Source of the DNA: Candidatus Saccharicenans subterraneus
Lineage (GTDB): Bacteria; Acidobacteriota; Aminicenantia; Aminicenantales; Saccharicenantaceae
Reading direction: 5' to 3'
Assembly: GCA_003426165.1 (NCBI GenBank)
Contig: QUAH01000001.1
Coordinates: forward strand, 248,001-312,000
Length of the DNA: 64,000 nucleotides
Within the stretch, counting starts at the first letter, position 1; each line of letters opens with the position of its first letter. Below, in pieces: positions 19,644-28,218 of this stretch. The notes under the pieces were generated by a model. The model did no database searches. It saw only the letters and a list, made by a program, of their open reading frames with translations, and was not told the DNA's origin. Position numbers and translations under genes: made by a program.

Positions 19644-20001
19644 GGGACAGGGCCGCTGAAGTTTTTCAAGCCCTGCCTCTCTGAAGTCCCCGGATAAATT
19701 AATGTTGGTCTGGGTCCGGTCAGTTTCATTTGAGATGGCGGCATTTTAAGGCTGGTGGTCTCACCTTGCTTTCAGGGCGGCCCGCCTTCTAATTTCGCGG
19801 TTTGACCCGGAAGATACGATTTGAACGTAATCGGGCGGGAAAATTCGCAGTCACCTTCCGTCTCTTCTTAAGGAGCCCCGGTCGTAACTTTCTCCCTCTT
19901 GGATCGTATTATTAATGAGAGGATTAAGTTTGCTTTATCCGAAGTGCTTCTGTTAAACTTAATTCAAGACTGGCAACGGGAAAGATGTCAGGAGGCTTGA
20001 G
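19644..20001. other. Intergenic region, 358 bases
   Basis: No gene supported. It carries the GGAGG ribosome binding site (19991-19995) of the TolC gene. No -10/-35 pair is convincing, and I found no hairpin followed by a T-run. Confidence 0.5.
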
Positions 20002-21588
20002 GTGATAAAAATGCCAAGAAAATCTAACCTTACAAATATTTTAACCTTTATTTTCATTTTGGCCCTGGCTTGCGGGCTTTGTGCCCAGGAATCGAAGTCC
20101 AAGGAGATTTCCCTGAGCCTGGACGAGGCCATCTACCGGGCCCTGAAACACAACCTCAACCTGATAGCCGAGGTCTATTCCACCGAGAAGGCCAGCGAGA
20201 GCATTTCCGTGGCCAGGGAAGTTTTTCTGCCCAGCCTGGAAATGAACTACGGCAGCACCCGTATGGCCCAGAGGTCAACCTGGTGGATTCAGGGGACTGG
20301 AACCTACATAAACTCCAGCCAGAATTATAATGCCACGCTCCTGCAGCGGCTGCCGATCGGCGGTAGCTTATCGATAGCCATGTCGAATAACAAGACCGAC
20401 ACCAACCAGCTCTTCCAGCTTTTCAATCCGTATTACACCACCCAGTTGCGGTTTGACTTCAACCAGCCGTTGCTCCGGAATTTCGGACCTCGGGCCGCCA
20501 AGCGGGAAATAATAATCGCCCGCCAGAACTATGCCATCTCCGAGGCCCAGCTCAAGAGCCAGGTCATGGAGACCATCTACCAGGTGGAGGAGGCCTACTG
20601 GAACCTGGTGCTGGCCCGGGAAAACCTGAAGGTTAAACAACAGTCTTTACAGCTGGCCCGGGACCAGCTCGCCAAGACCAGGAAAGAAATTGAGGTCGGG
20701 CAACAGGCGGCCATCGAAATCCTCAACGTCCAGGCAGCCGTCTCCCAGAGAGAAGCCGAAATAGTCCAGGCTGAAGCTTCGGTCCGAACGGCCGAGGACC
20801 GGCTCAAGGTAATGTTGAACCTGGCCAGCGGTTCCGACCTTAGCTCGGTGGCCCTGGTGCCCACGGAACGACCTGAATTCAAGCCGGTCAGGGTTGACCT
20901 GAACGAAGCCCTGCGCACGGCCCTGATGATGCGCCCTGACCTGCAGATTGACAGCCTGACCATCGAGAGCAAAAAGTATGAATACGACTTTGTCCGGAAC
21001 CAGATGCTGCCCCAGCTGGACCTGAATGTGTCTTACTGGAGCCCCGGAATTTCCGGCGACCAGATCATTTACCGCGATAACGATCCTTTCAGCGGGGAAA
21101 TCGTCGGCAGAATCCCCGGCAGCCTCTGGGATTCTTTTCGCGATGCCTCCAGGTTTCTCTACAACAACTGGTCGGTCAATTTTACCCTGACCATTCCCCT
21201 GGCCGATTATCTCAGCCGGTCGAAGCTGGCCCTGGCCCGAGTGGAAGTGGCCGCGGCCCAGGCCAAGCAGAAGGCCCGGGAGCAGCAGGTCATGCTGGAA
21301 GTGAGCGAAGCGGTTCATAACATTGAGACCCTGGCCAAGAGTGTTGAGGCCTACCGGGTGGCCCGGGAATATGCCGAAAAGCGACTGGAAGCCGAGACCA
21401 AGAAACTGTCGGTGGGTCTGACCACCAACTTTTTTATCCTGGATGCCCAGGAAAAACTGGCCGCTGCCCGCTCGGCCGAGCTCAAGGCCCTGGTTGACTA
21501 CAACCTGGCCCAGGCCAGGCTGGAAAAGGTATTGGGGACCATCCTGGAAAACAGAAAGGTCAGTCTGAGCCAGGTCGGCCGGCAGTAA
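20002..21588 (+). CDS. TolC family outer membrane efflux protein
   Basis: Outer-membrane channel of the TolC/OEP family, normally the exit duct of a tripartite efflux or type I secretion system. A signal peptide (NILTFIFILALACGLCAQ) precedes two homologous OEP repeats. Each begins with an ISLSLDEAIYRALKHNLNL-like or VDLNEALRTALMMRPDL block, and each has long coiled-coil helices (VKQQSLQLARDQLAKTRKEIEVG; VAAAQAKQKAREQQVMLEV). The start is a GTG with GGAGG six bases upstream. Length, 528 residues, is somewhat above average. No membrane-fusion or RND gene is adjacent, so its partner must be encoded elsewhere. Confidence 0.85.
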   Translation: MIKMPRKSNLTNILTFIFILALACGLCAQESKSKEISLSLDEAIYRALKHNLNLIAEVYSTEKASESISVAREVFLPSLEMNYGSTRMAQRSTWWIQGTGTYINSSQNYNATLLQRLPIGGSLSIAMSNNKTDTNQLFQLFNPYYTTQLRFDFNQPLLRNFGPRAAKREIIIARQNYAISEAQLKSQVMETIYQVEEAYWNLVLARENLKVKQQSLQLARDQLAKTRKEIEVGQQAAIEILNVQAAVSQREAEIVQAEASVRTAEDRLKVMLNLASGSDLSSVALVPTERPEFKPVRVDLNEALRTALMMRPDLQIDSLTIESKKYEYDFVRNQMLPQLDLNVSYWSPGISGDQIIYRDNDPFSGEIVGRIPGSLWDSFRDASRFLYNNWSVNFTLTIPLADYLSRSKLALARVEVAAAQAKQKAREQQVMLEVSEAVHNIETLAKSVEAYRVAREYAEKRLEAETKKLSVGLTTNFFILDAQEKLAAARSAELKALVDYNLAQARLEKVLGTILENRKVSLSQVGRQ

Positions 21589-21630
21589 TTTCGTTTGAGC
21601 GCCGGGCCGGGGTTGTGTTAATATTGACCC

Positions 21631-22410
21631 GTGAAAATCACCGCGGTTGTTGTAACCTACAATAACGAAAAAAAGATAATTGACTGCCTGGAATCGCTTC
21701 AGGGCGTGGTCGATGAAATCGTGGTGGTGGACAGCCACAGCACCGACCTGACCAGGAAAGTTGCCGCCTATTTTACCGATAAGGTCTACCGGCACAGTTC
21801 GGCCGACTACGCCGCGCTTAAAAACTTTGGCCAGGAGAAGGCTTCTTTCAACTGGATACTCTCCCTGGAGCCGGATGAAAGGCTGTCGCGCGGGCTGAAG
21901 CTGGAGCTGCTCAAGGTCAAGCAGAAACCGGATGAGGCCGAAGGCTACCTCGTCCCCCGGCGGAGTTTCTATCTCGGCCGCTGGATCCGGCACTCGGGCT
22001 GGTATCCCAACCGCAGGATAAGGTTATACCGGAAGGATAAGGGCTCCTGGGTCAGGGACCGGTTCCGGGTGGCCCTGGATTTTAAGGGCAGTTCCGGCCG
22101 GCTGAAAAACCCGGTCGAGCACCTGGCCTTTGCTTCCATTTCCGAGCACCTGAATTACCTTAACCGGGTCACCGAGAGGCGGGCCCAGGAATTATATCTG
22201 AAAAGAAAAAAGGCTCGTTTCTATCATTTCTGGGTGTCTCCGGCCGCCCGGTTTCTGGGCACCTATCTTGGCAAGGGGGGCTGGCTCGATGGCTTTCCCG
22301 GGCTGGTGATTTCCACCCTGGCCGCTTACTCTGTTTTTCTTAAATACGCCAAGCTGAAAGAGGTCTGGAAAAAAGGAGAGAGAATTGAGCCTGTGTCTCA
22401 TAGCCAGTGA
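21631..22410 (+). CDS. Family 2 glycosyltransferase (LPS core type)
   Basis: GT-A fold glycosyltransferase of the WaaE/KdtX-like group, adding sugar to lipopolysaccharide or another surface glycan. The opening MKITAVVVTYNNEKKIIDCLESL and VVVDSHSTDLTRKVA are the GT2 nucleotide-sugar site; EPDERLS contains the acidic metal-binding residues. WYPNRRIRLYRKDKGSW is typical of this subfamily. The start is GTG and has no obvious Shine-Dalgarno sequence. It overlaps the next gene by 26 bases, and its 3' end contains AAAGGAGAG, the latter's ribosome binding site. Confidence 0.85.
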   Translation: MKITAVVVTYNNEKKIIDCLESLQGVVDEIVVVDSHSTDLTRKVAAYFTDKVYRHSSADYAALKNFGQEKASFNWILSLEPDERLSRGLKLELLKVKQKPDEAEGYLVPRRSFYLGRWIRHSGWYPNRRIRLYRKDKGSWVRDRFRVALDFKGSSGRLKNPVEHLAFASISEHLNYLNRVTERRAQELYLKRKKARFYHFWVSPAARFLGTYLGKGGWLDGFPGLVISTLAAYSVFLKYAKLKEVWKKGERIEPVSHSQ

Positions 22411-23479
22411 TCCACAGGATGAACTGGAGCTCAAGCAATTCTTTTTAATTTCCCAGGAACTGAAAAAGAAGAACTATCCCTTTTTTATCCTGACCAGTCC
22501 CGGCAGCAAACTCTCGGCCCAGGCCAGGTTGCAGGGAATCAGGGTTCTTAACCACCGCCTGGACGGGAGTTCAGGCTGGCTGTCCTCCTGGAAGCTGCGG
22601 CGGCTTTTCAAGAAAAACGAGATACAGGTCGTCCATTTCTTTGACCGGGCTGCGGCCGGTTCTGCCTGGAAAGCCGCCCAGAAGGCCGCGGTCAAGGTCA
22701 GGCTGGCCTCCTGGAAACCCGACTGGAGCCTGAAAGAGGCCCTCGGATTCCTGGGCCAGGTTGATTCGGTGGTCTGCCCTAACGATGAAACCAAGAGGCT
22801 TCTCTTGAAGCATGACCTGGGGCCGGGGAAGCTGGAAATCATTCCCCCGGGACTGGATTTTTCTCAATTTCAGAATGCTAAAAAGGACTTCTTGCGACAG
22901 GAACTCAACCTCCAGCCTGACCATTTCCTGGTAGGACTGCTCTGCCCGCTGGAAGACCTGAAAACCTTAAAGAGCCACCTGGAGGCGGTCAGGATTCTTG
23001 ACCAGGAAGCGCCCAGGTTAAAGGTGATCATACTGGGAGTGGGGGCCCTGAACCTGGAGCGCTTGCGCCAGGAACAGGCCATGGAATTTGAAAACCTTTA
23101 TTTTTACCTAGGTTTTAACGAGCAGCTGGCCGAGGTCATCTCGGCCCTGGACCTGTTCGTCTTCGGGTCCTATTCTCTGCCCGAGGAATACATCTTAAAG
23201 TCAATGGTCTGGAAGGTGCCGGTAATCGGGGTGATGGCTGCCGGAATGACCGGGCTGATTATTCAACGAGAGACTGGTTTTCTGGTGCCGCCTGGCGACC
23301 CGGCCGCCCTGGCCCAGGCCATCCTGAAGCTCTATTTAGACCGCAGCCTGGCCCAGTCTCTCAGTACCCGGGCCTACGAGCTGGTCGCCAGCAAACATTC
23401 CGGCGAGGCCATGGCTCAGAAGATGGTCAACCATTACGAGTTCCTGGCCTTGCAGAAAGGAGTCAAGCTTGGTCGGTAA
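22385..23479 (+). CDS. GT4-like glycosyltransferase
   Basis: GT-B fold glycosyltransferase resembling GT4. The C-terminal half has the nucleotide-sugar site: FGSYSLPEEYILKSMVWKVPVIGVMAAGMTGLI is the family's E-x7-E region, and GFLVPPGDPAALAQAILKL closes it. The N-terminal domain is short and lacks the glycine-rich GGxE opening. The start codon is TTG (22385), preceded by AAAGGAGAG inside the upstream gene. It overlaps both neighbours (26 and 11 bases), a sign of tight co-translation with the GT2 and GNAT genes. The sugar and acceptor are unknown. Confidence 0.8.
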   Translation: MSLCLIASDPQDELELKQFFLISQELKKKNYPFFILTSPGSKLSAQARLQGIRVLNHRLDGSSGWLSSWKLRRLFKKNEIQVVHFFDRAAAGSAWKAAQKAAVKVRLASWKPDWSLKEALGFLGQVDSVVCPNDETKRLLLKHDLGPGKLEIIPPGLDFSQFQNAKKDFLRQELNLQPDHFLVGLLCPLEDLKTLKSHLEAVRILDQEAPRLKVIILGVGALNLERLRQEQAMEFENLYFYLGFNEQLAEVISALDLFVFGSYSLPEEYILKSMVWKVPVIGVMAAGMTGLIIQRETGFLVPPGDPAALAQAILKLYLDRSLAQSLSTRAYELVASKHSGEAMAQKMVNHYEFLALQKGVKLGR

Positions 23480-24305
23480 GGTCTCAATCCGCAGGTTAAC
23501 GGACAGGGGGGAATTTGCGGGATTGATCGACATCCAGCGGGCGGTCTGGAAGCACCCGGACCTGGACCTGACCCCGGTCCACCAGTTCTGCATTTCCACT
23601 TTCATGGGCGGGCTGGTGCTGGGGGCCTTCGTGGACGAGGAGCTGGCCGGCTTTGTTTATTCCTTCCCGGCCATCTATAACAGTAAGTTCTGTCATCATT
23701 CCCACCTCCTGGCGGTGCTGCCGCAGTTCCAGGGATACGGGCTGGGCAAGAAACTGAAGTGGGCCCAGCGCCGCGAAGTGCTAAAGATGGGCCTGGACCT
23801 GGTCACCTGGACCTACGACCCCATGCAGAGCCGGAACGCCAACCTAAATTTTCATACCCTCGGGGTCATCTGCCGGCGTTACCTCCCCGATTTTTACGGG
23901 GAAACGCCGCAGCTCAAACTGGGCCCGGGAATTCCCACCGACCGGCTGCTGGTGGAGTGGCATATAAAGTCAGCCAGGGTCCAGAAAAAGGCTGAAGAAA
24001 AAGAAGAAAAAACCATCGACCTGGGTTTCCTGCCCAAGGCCCTGGAGGGTTACAGTGCCGAAGACGGTAGTTACCATCCCGGCCCGGTCAACCTGAAGCT
24101 GTCCGCACCGGTCTTCCTGGCGGAAACCATCAGGGATGTAAAATCGCTTCAGGCCCGTCCCGAGCTGATCGGCCAGTGGCAGGCGGCCCTGAGGGAGGTG
24201 CTGACCCATTATTTTGGCCGGGGCTATGCCATAATCGATTTTATTTTTGGCGAGCGATGCTATTATCTGTTAAAGAAAATGCCGGCCGGAAAAATGAAAA
24301 AGTAG
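23469..24305 (+). CDS. GNAT family N-acyltransferase (COG3375-like)
   Basis: GNAT acyltransferase of about 278 residues. The N-terminal half is the GNAT core, with the acyl-CoA loop LLAVLPQFQGYGLGKKLK. This is followed by WTYDPMQSRNANLNFHTLG and RYLPDFYG, which I associate with the predicted acetyltransferase group COG3375. Members of that group often lie near enolase-superfamily N-acylamino acid racemases, as here (the racemase gene starts 205 bases downstream). It may therefore acylate the amino group of an amino acid. The start is TTG (23469) with AAAGGAGTCAAGC upstream, inside the end of the GT4 gene. The C-terminal extension (~residues 175-278) contains a Lys/Glu-rich linker. Confidence 0.75.
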   Translation: MVGKVSIRRLTDRGEFAGLIDIQRAVWKHPDLDLTPVHQFCISTFMGGLVLGAFVDEELAGFVYSFPAIYNSKFCHHSHLLAVLPQFQGYGLGKKLKWAQRREVLKMGLDLVTWTYDPMQSRNANLNFHTLGVICRRYLPDFYGETPQLKLGPGIPTDRLLVEWHIKSARVQKKAEEKEEKTIDLGFLPKALEGYSAEDGSYHPGPVNLKLSAPVFLAETIRDVKSLQARPELIGQWQAALREVLTHYFGRGYAIIDFIFGERCYYLLKKMPAGKMKK

Positions 24306-24510
24306 GAAGGTCTGATCTTAGTTCGGAAAGAAAAAGAATCACCGGAAAGAATGAGTGCGCAAGACCAGCGATATAAAAAAGCTGATTCCGTTCAGTGGTA
24401 AGGCAGCAGGAGGCTGATTCCGGAGCAAAGAACAGAGCTTATTAGAAATTAGAAAATAGAAAAATCACAACCGGGCTTATCTTACAGCCGGTTGAGAAGG
24501 CAGGTGTCAG

Positions 24511-25620
24511 ATGGCCATTGAAAGGATCGAACTGAATTTATTGAGGCTTCCTTACGTTCATTTTTTTGAGACCAGTTTCGGCCGGGCCTACGACCGCACC
24601 TTCATCATCATCCGCGTTTACGAAGACGGGCTGGTCGGTTACGGCGAATGCGTGGCCGAGGAAAAACCGCTTTACAGCGGCGAGACCACCGAAACCGCCT
24701 GGCACATAATCAGGGATTTCCTGGTTCCCCTGGTTTTCAGCCGGGAGATAGTTGAACCCGAGGATTACTATGAGGCAGCCAGAGTTTTTCGCGGTAACCA
24801 GATGGCTAAGGCCGGGCTGGAACTGGCCCTGTGGGACCTGAAAGCCAAAAAGCAGGGTGTCCCGCTCAACCGGCTCTGGGGTGGGGTCAGGGAGGAAATC
24901 CCGGCCGGGGTCAGCGTCGGCATAGAAGACTCGGTGCCCGAGCTCCTGGCCAGGATAGAGAACTATCTCGGCCAGGGTTACCAGCGGATAAAGATTAAAA
25001 TCAAGCCGGGCTGGGACCTGGAAGTCTGCCAGGCCATCAGGGAGAAATATCCGGACCTCCTGCTCCAGGCCGATGCCAACGGGGCTTACAGCATCGAGCA
25101 GGCCGAGCACCTGAGAAAGCTGGATGCCTTTAAACTGCTGATGGTGGAACAACCTTTCCCACCTTACGACCTCTGGGACCACAGCCAGCTCCAGAGGAAA
25201 ATGACCACCCCGCTCTGCCTGGACGAGAGCATCATCTCTTTTGACTCGGCCCGGGCGGCCCTGGAAATGGGTAGCTGCCGGATTATCAACATCAAGGTGG
25301 GCCGGGTCGGGGGAATAATTGAGGCCAGGCGGATACATGATTACTGCCAGCGCTATGGAGTCGGGGTCTGGTGCGGGGGCATGCTGGAGAGCGGCATCGG
25401 CCGGGCTCACAATCTCCACATAGCCACCCTGCCCAATTTCAAGTACCCCAACGACCTGTCGGCCAGCGCCCGCTATTACCAGGAAGACCTGATCGAGCCA
25501 CCCATCAGCCTGAGCCGGCCGGGTTATATCAGGGTGCCGGACGGACCGGGCATTGGCGTCAACCCTGTCGAGGAACGCATCGAGAAGGCCACCCAGAGAC
25601 ACGAAGTGCTCAGACCATAA
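24511..25620 (+). CDS. o-Succinylbenzoate synthase / N-succinylamino acid racemase family
   Basis: Enolase-superfamily enzyme of the MenC/NSAR type. It carries the KxK pair (RIKIKIK, about residue 163), three metal ligands (DANG, the Glu of MVEQPF, the Asp of LDES) and the second base Lys in INIKVGRVGG. The end block YPNDLSASARYYQEDL is typical of the MenC/NSAR group. The protein either makes o-succinylbenzoate for menaquinone or racemises N-acylated amino acids. No other men genes are in the window and a GNAT gene lies upstream, so the racemase role is favoured. The Shine-Dalgarno region is GAAGGCAGGTGTC. It stops 12 bases before the SQR-like gene. Confidence 0.85.
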   Translation: MAIERIELNLLRLPYVHFFETSFGRAYDRTFIIIRVYEDGLVGYGECVAEEKPLYSGETTETAWHIIRDFLVPLVFSREIVEPEDYYEAARVFRGNQMAKAGLELALWDLKAKKQGVPLNRLWGGVREEIPAGVSVGIEDSVPELLARIENYLGQGYQRIKIKIKPGWDLEVCQAIREKYPDLLLQADANGAYSIEQAEHLRKLDAFKLLMVEQPFPPYDLWDHSQLQRKMTTPLCLDESIISFDSARAALEMGSCRIINIKVGRVGGIIEARRIHDYCQRYGVGVWCGGMLESGIGRAHNLHIATLPNFKYPNDLSASARYYQEDLIEPPISLSRPGYIRVPDGPGIGVNPVEERIEKATQRHEVLRP

Positions 25621-25631
25621 GGGAGAGGATA

Positions 25632-26876
25632 ATGAAAAACCTGGTGATAATCGGAGCCGGAACCGGCGGCACCATCATGGCCAACAAGCTGGCCGGGCCG
25701 CTCAGGCGACGCGGCTGGAAAATCACGGTCATTGACCGGGACGATAACCATTATTACCAGCCGGGTTTTCTGCTGGTTCCTTTTGGAATCTACCATCCGG
25801 AAGACCTGGTCAGGCATCGGTCGAGCTTGCTTCCGAAGTCAGTCGATTTCCTGACCGCGGGGGTGGAGGAGATCAAGCCACAGAGCAAGCAGGTCAGGCT
25901 GACTGACGGCCGGGAAATAAATTACGACCTGCTGCTCATTGCCACCGGCACCCATCCCAGGCCGGAAGAGACTCCGGGGATGCTGGACGGCTGGCGGAAG
26001 AACATTTTTGATTATTATTCCATAGATGGGGCTACCGCCCTGGCCGAGAAATTGAAAGAATTCAGGGAAGGGACGCTGGTTGTCCACGTCAACGAGATGC
26101 CCATCAAGTGCAACGTCTCCCCGCTGGAGTTTGCCTTCCTGGCCGACTGGTATTTTAGAAAAAAGCGGGTCAGGGAAAATATCCGGCTGGTTTACGTGAC
26201 ACCCATTTCTGGCGCCTTCACCAAGCCCGTGGCCACCCGCTACCTGGGGGACCTCCAGGCCAAAAAGAAAATTGAGGTGGAGAGCTTCTTCCTGACCGAG
26301 AGGATAGACGCCGCAACCGGCAAGGTGGTCTGCTACGACGGCCGGGAAGTATCCTTTGACCTGCTAGTCACCATTCCGACCAACATGGGTTCCGAAATTA
26401 TCAAGCGCTCAGGACTCGGTGACGAGATGAATTATGTTCCTGTTGACAAATCCGGTTTCCGTTCGGAACAGTATGCCGATATTTTCGTCATCGGCGATGC
26501 GGCCGGAAACGACTGGACCAAGGCCGGCTCGGTGGTCCATTTCGAGTCCGAAGTTCTTGAGGAAATTATCCTGGGTGAGATTGATGGAAAGAAGGCCGAA
26601 GTGGTATTTGACGGCCACGCCAATTGCTTTATTGAAACGGGATTTGGAAAGGCGGTGGTCATCGATTATAACCACGAGGTCGAGCCTCTCCCGGGAAAAT
26701 TTCCTCTGCCGGTGGTCGGCCCGATGTCGCTGCTCAAAGAAACCCGTCTAAACCACTGGTCCAAGCTGGCCTTCGAATGGGTTTACTGGCACTGGCTGCT
26801 CAAAGGGCGAGCCGTGCCTTTCGTTCCGGCCCGGATGTCCATGAAGGGCAAAAAGGACGTCCGGAAGCAGACATAG
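25632..26876 (+). CDS. Sulfide:quinone oxidoreductase-like FAD flavoprotein
   Basis: Two-dinucleotide-binding flavoprotein, ~414 residues, close to SQR/NDH-2-like enzymes. The FAD motif is LVIIGAGTGGTIMANKL; the second loop has NHYYQPGFLLVPFG, typical of SQR; FVIGDAA is the second FAD contact. Candidate redox Cys residues are in EMPIKCNVSPLEF and HANCFIETGFGKAVVIDYN, matching two of the three SQR positions; the first SQR Cys is not obvious. The C-terminal helices are amphipathic and could bind the membrane. The GGGAGAGG ribosome site lies in the 12-base gap after the racemase gene, so they are likely one transcript. The longer upstream reading frame overlaps the racemase and is not used. Confidence 0.8.
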   Translation: MKNLVIIGAGTGGTIMANKLAGPLRRRGWKITVIDRDDNHYYQPGFLLVPFGIYHPEDLVRHRSSLLPKSVDFLTAGVEEIKPQSKQVRLTDGREINYDLLLIATGTHPRPEETPGMLDGWRKNIFDYYSIDGATALAEKLKEFREGTLVVHVNEMPIKCNVSPLEFAFLADWYFRKKRVRENIRLVYVTPISGAFTKPVATRYLGDLQAKKKIEVESFFLTERIDAATGKVVCYDGREVSFDLLVTIPTNMGSEIIKRSGLGDEMNYVPVDKSGFRSEQYADIFVIGDAAGNDWTKAGSVVHFESEVLEEIILGEIDGKKAEVVFDGHANCFIETGFGKAVVIDYNHEVEPLPGKFPLPVVGPMSLLKETRLNHWSKLAFEWVYWHWLLKGRAVPFVPARMSMKGKKDVRKQT

Positions 26877-27358
26877 TCGGCGTTCCACATTCGGGACACG
26901 GCCCGCACTGATTCCGCCCTGCCCGGACTGTGCCTCTGTTCCCTGATAAGCTGCGTCCGGTACTACTATCTTCATTCGGCAGTGATCCTTATGTCCCGGG
27001 GGAATAACCATAAGGTCCTGGGTCTGGGCTGAGGCCGTCCTGGTCAGTGCCTTTTTTTAATAGGGGCAGTTTTTCATTAAGATATCAGCTCACCAAAACA
27101 TAAGAGGCTTATCGGGCTATAAAACTCATTTCCGGCAATCACCGATAAATCGTTTACGGTCCTTAATTTTCTGGCTGAAGTCGGGACGGGCAATTACCTT
27201 ATATAAAAAGGAGGATCCTGTTCATCCAGTTGTGATCATTCCAGAAGATTGTTAAATCCGCAAAAACTTGTTGAACAAAAACTTTGATTCGTGTATCTTG
27301 GTAAAAAGCAGCCGGTCCGCCTCGGGGAGGCATAAATTAAATCAACAGGAGGTAATTG
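26877..27358. other. Intergenic region, 482 bases, with promoter of the small barrel gene
   Basis: No gene supported. The last ~90 bases hold the promoter and ribosome binding site (AGGAGG at 27347-27352) of the barrel gene. The remainder has short T-rich tracts, but I see no clear hairpin before them. Confidence 0.5.
27271..27299 (+). promoter_or_regulatory. Sigma-70-type promoter of the outer-membrane barrel gene
   Basis: TTGAAC (27271-27276), a 17-base spacer, and TATCTT (27294-27299), followed by a leader of ~55 bases and AGGAGG before the ATG. Confidence 0.55.
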
Positions 27359-28012
27359 ATGAAAAAGACTGGAAGAAACCTGATTCTGGTCCTGGCTTTG
27401 GCCTTTATGTTCAGCCTGGCCGCCAGCCCGGCCCTGGCCGGTATCAATACCGGAATTAAGGGTGGCATCACCCTGGCCAACATCAAGTCGGAGCCCCCAA
27501 CTTTTGAGGGTTACAAGTGGGAAACCAAGATGGGCCTGGCCGGCGGTGTTTTCCTGGAGATTGGCCTGCCTGGTCCCATATCCATCCAGCCCGAAGTCCT
27601 GTATGTCCAGAAAGGGGCCAAGATTTCGGTTAGCGAAGGAGAGATCACCGGAACCCTCAAGGCTAATATCGATTACATCGAGATTCCCCTGCTCCTGAAA
27701 TTTAACCTGGTTTCCGGCGGGTTGACCATCCCCTCGGTTTATGCCGGGCCCTACGTTGGTTTCAATACCAAGGCCGAGTTCGTTATATCGGCTGCCGGGT
27801 ATACGGAAACACAAGACATCAAGGATGACATCAAGAATACGGAATTTGGAGTTACCTTCGGCCTGGGCCTGACCCAGAAGCTGGGGGTGATAAAAGTCAC
27901 CCTCGATGCCCGTTATGACCTGGGCATTTCCAATATTATTGAAGAAACCGTGGAAGGGCCTTCATCGATTAAAACCAGGACCTGGTTGTTTATGGCCGGG
28001 ATTTCTTTCTGA
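27359..28012 (+). CDS. Small outer-membrane beta-barrel protein (porin family)
   Basis: An 8-to-10-strand barrel of 217 residues (OMP_b-brl_2 type). A signal peptide (RNLILVLALAFMFSLAASPALA) is followed by Gly/aromatic-rich strands (GIKGGITLANI, ISIQPEVLYVQKGAKI, YIEIPLLLKF). It ends in the terminal motif FMAGISF with C-terminal Phe, the Bam recognition signal. The IEIPLLLKF and VYAGPYVGF patterns are found in many Bacteroidetes- and Acidobacteriota-like barrels. It has its own promoter and a clear terminator, so it is a single-gene transcript. Function unknown. Confidence 0.8.
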   Translation: MKKTGRNLILVLALAFMFSLAASPALAGINTGIKGGITLANIKSEPPTFEGYKWETKMGLAGGVFLEIGLPGPISIQPEVLYVQKGAKISVSEGEITGTLKANIDYIEIPLLLKFNLVSGGLTIPSVYAGPYVGFNTKAEFVISAAGYTETQDIKDDIKNTEFGVTFGLGLTQKLGVIKVTLDARYDLGISNIIEETVEGPSSIKTRTWLFMAGISF

Positions 28013-28044
28013 CAGAAAACCGGTTCGAATTGACTCGAGACTGG

Positions 28045-28077
28045 GGGAAGGGCGAAAGCCCTTCCCTTTTTTATTTT
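28045..28077 (+). terminator. Rho-independent terminator of the barrel gene
   Basis: A perfect 9-base stem GGGAAGGGC / GCCCTTCCC with loop GAAA, followed by TTTTTTATTTT. It lies 32 bases after the stop codon. Confidence 0.92.
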
Positions 28078-28218
28078 GGCTGATTGTCCGTCGGCCGAAT
28101 CCTTTTTCCGTGCCCAACCCCGACGTTCCTACTGGCAAACTTAGCAGAGCGGGCAAAAAGTATAAAGGTTAGGAAAAAAGAACTTCTCCACCATCTCAGG
28201 TCGCACTTAATTCAGATT

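Noticed and set aside
24380-24425. Direct repeat GCTGATTCCG, 32 bases apart, before the racemase gene
   Set aside because: Only ten bases and not a clear operator; without conservation data it is likely coincidence.
25371-25631. In-frame upstream extension of the SQR-like flavoprotein
   Set aside because: It overlaps the racemase gene entirely and lacks sequence typical of the flavoprotein; the FAD motif begins right at 25632 with a ribosome site before it.
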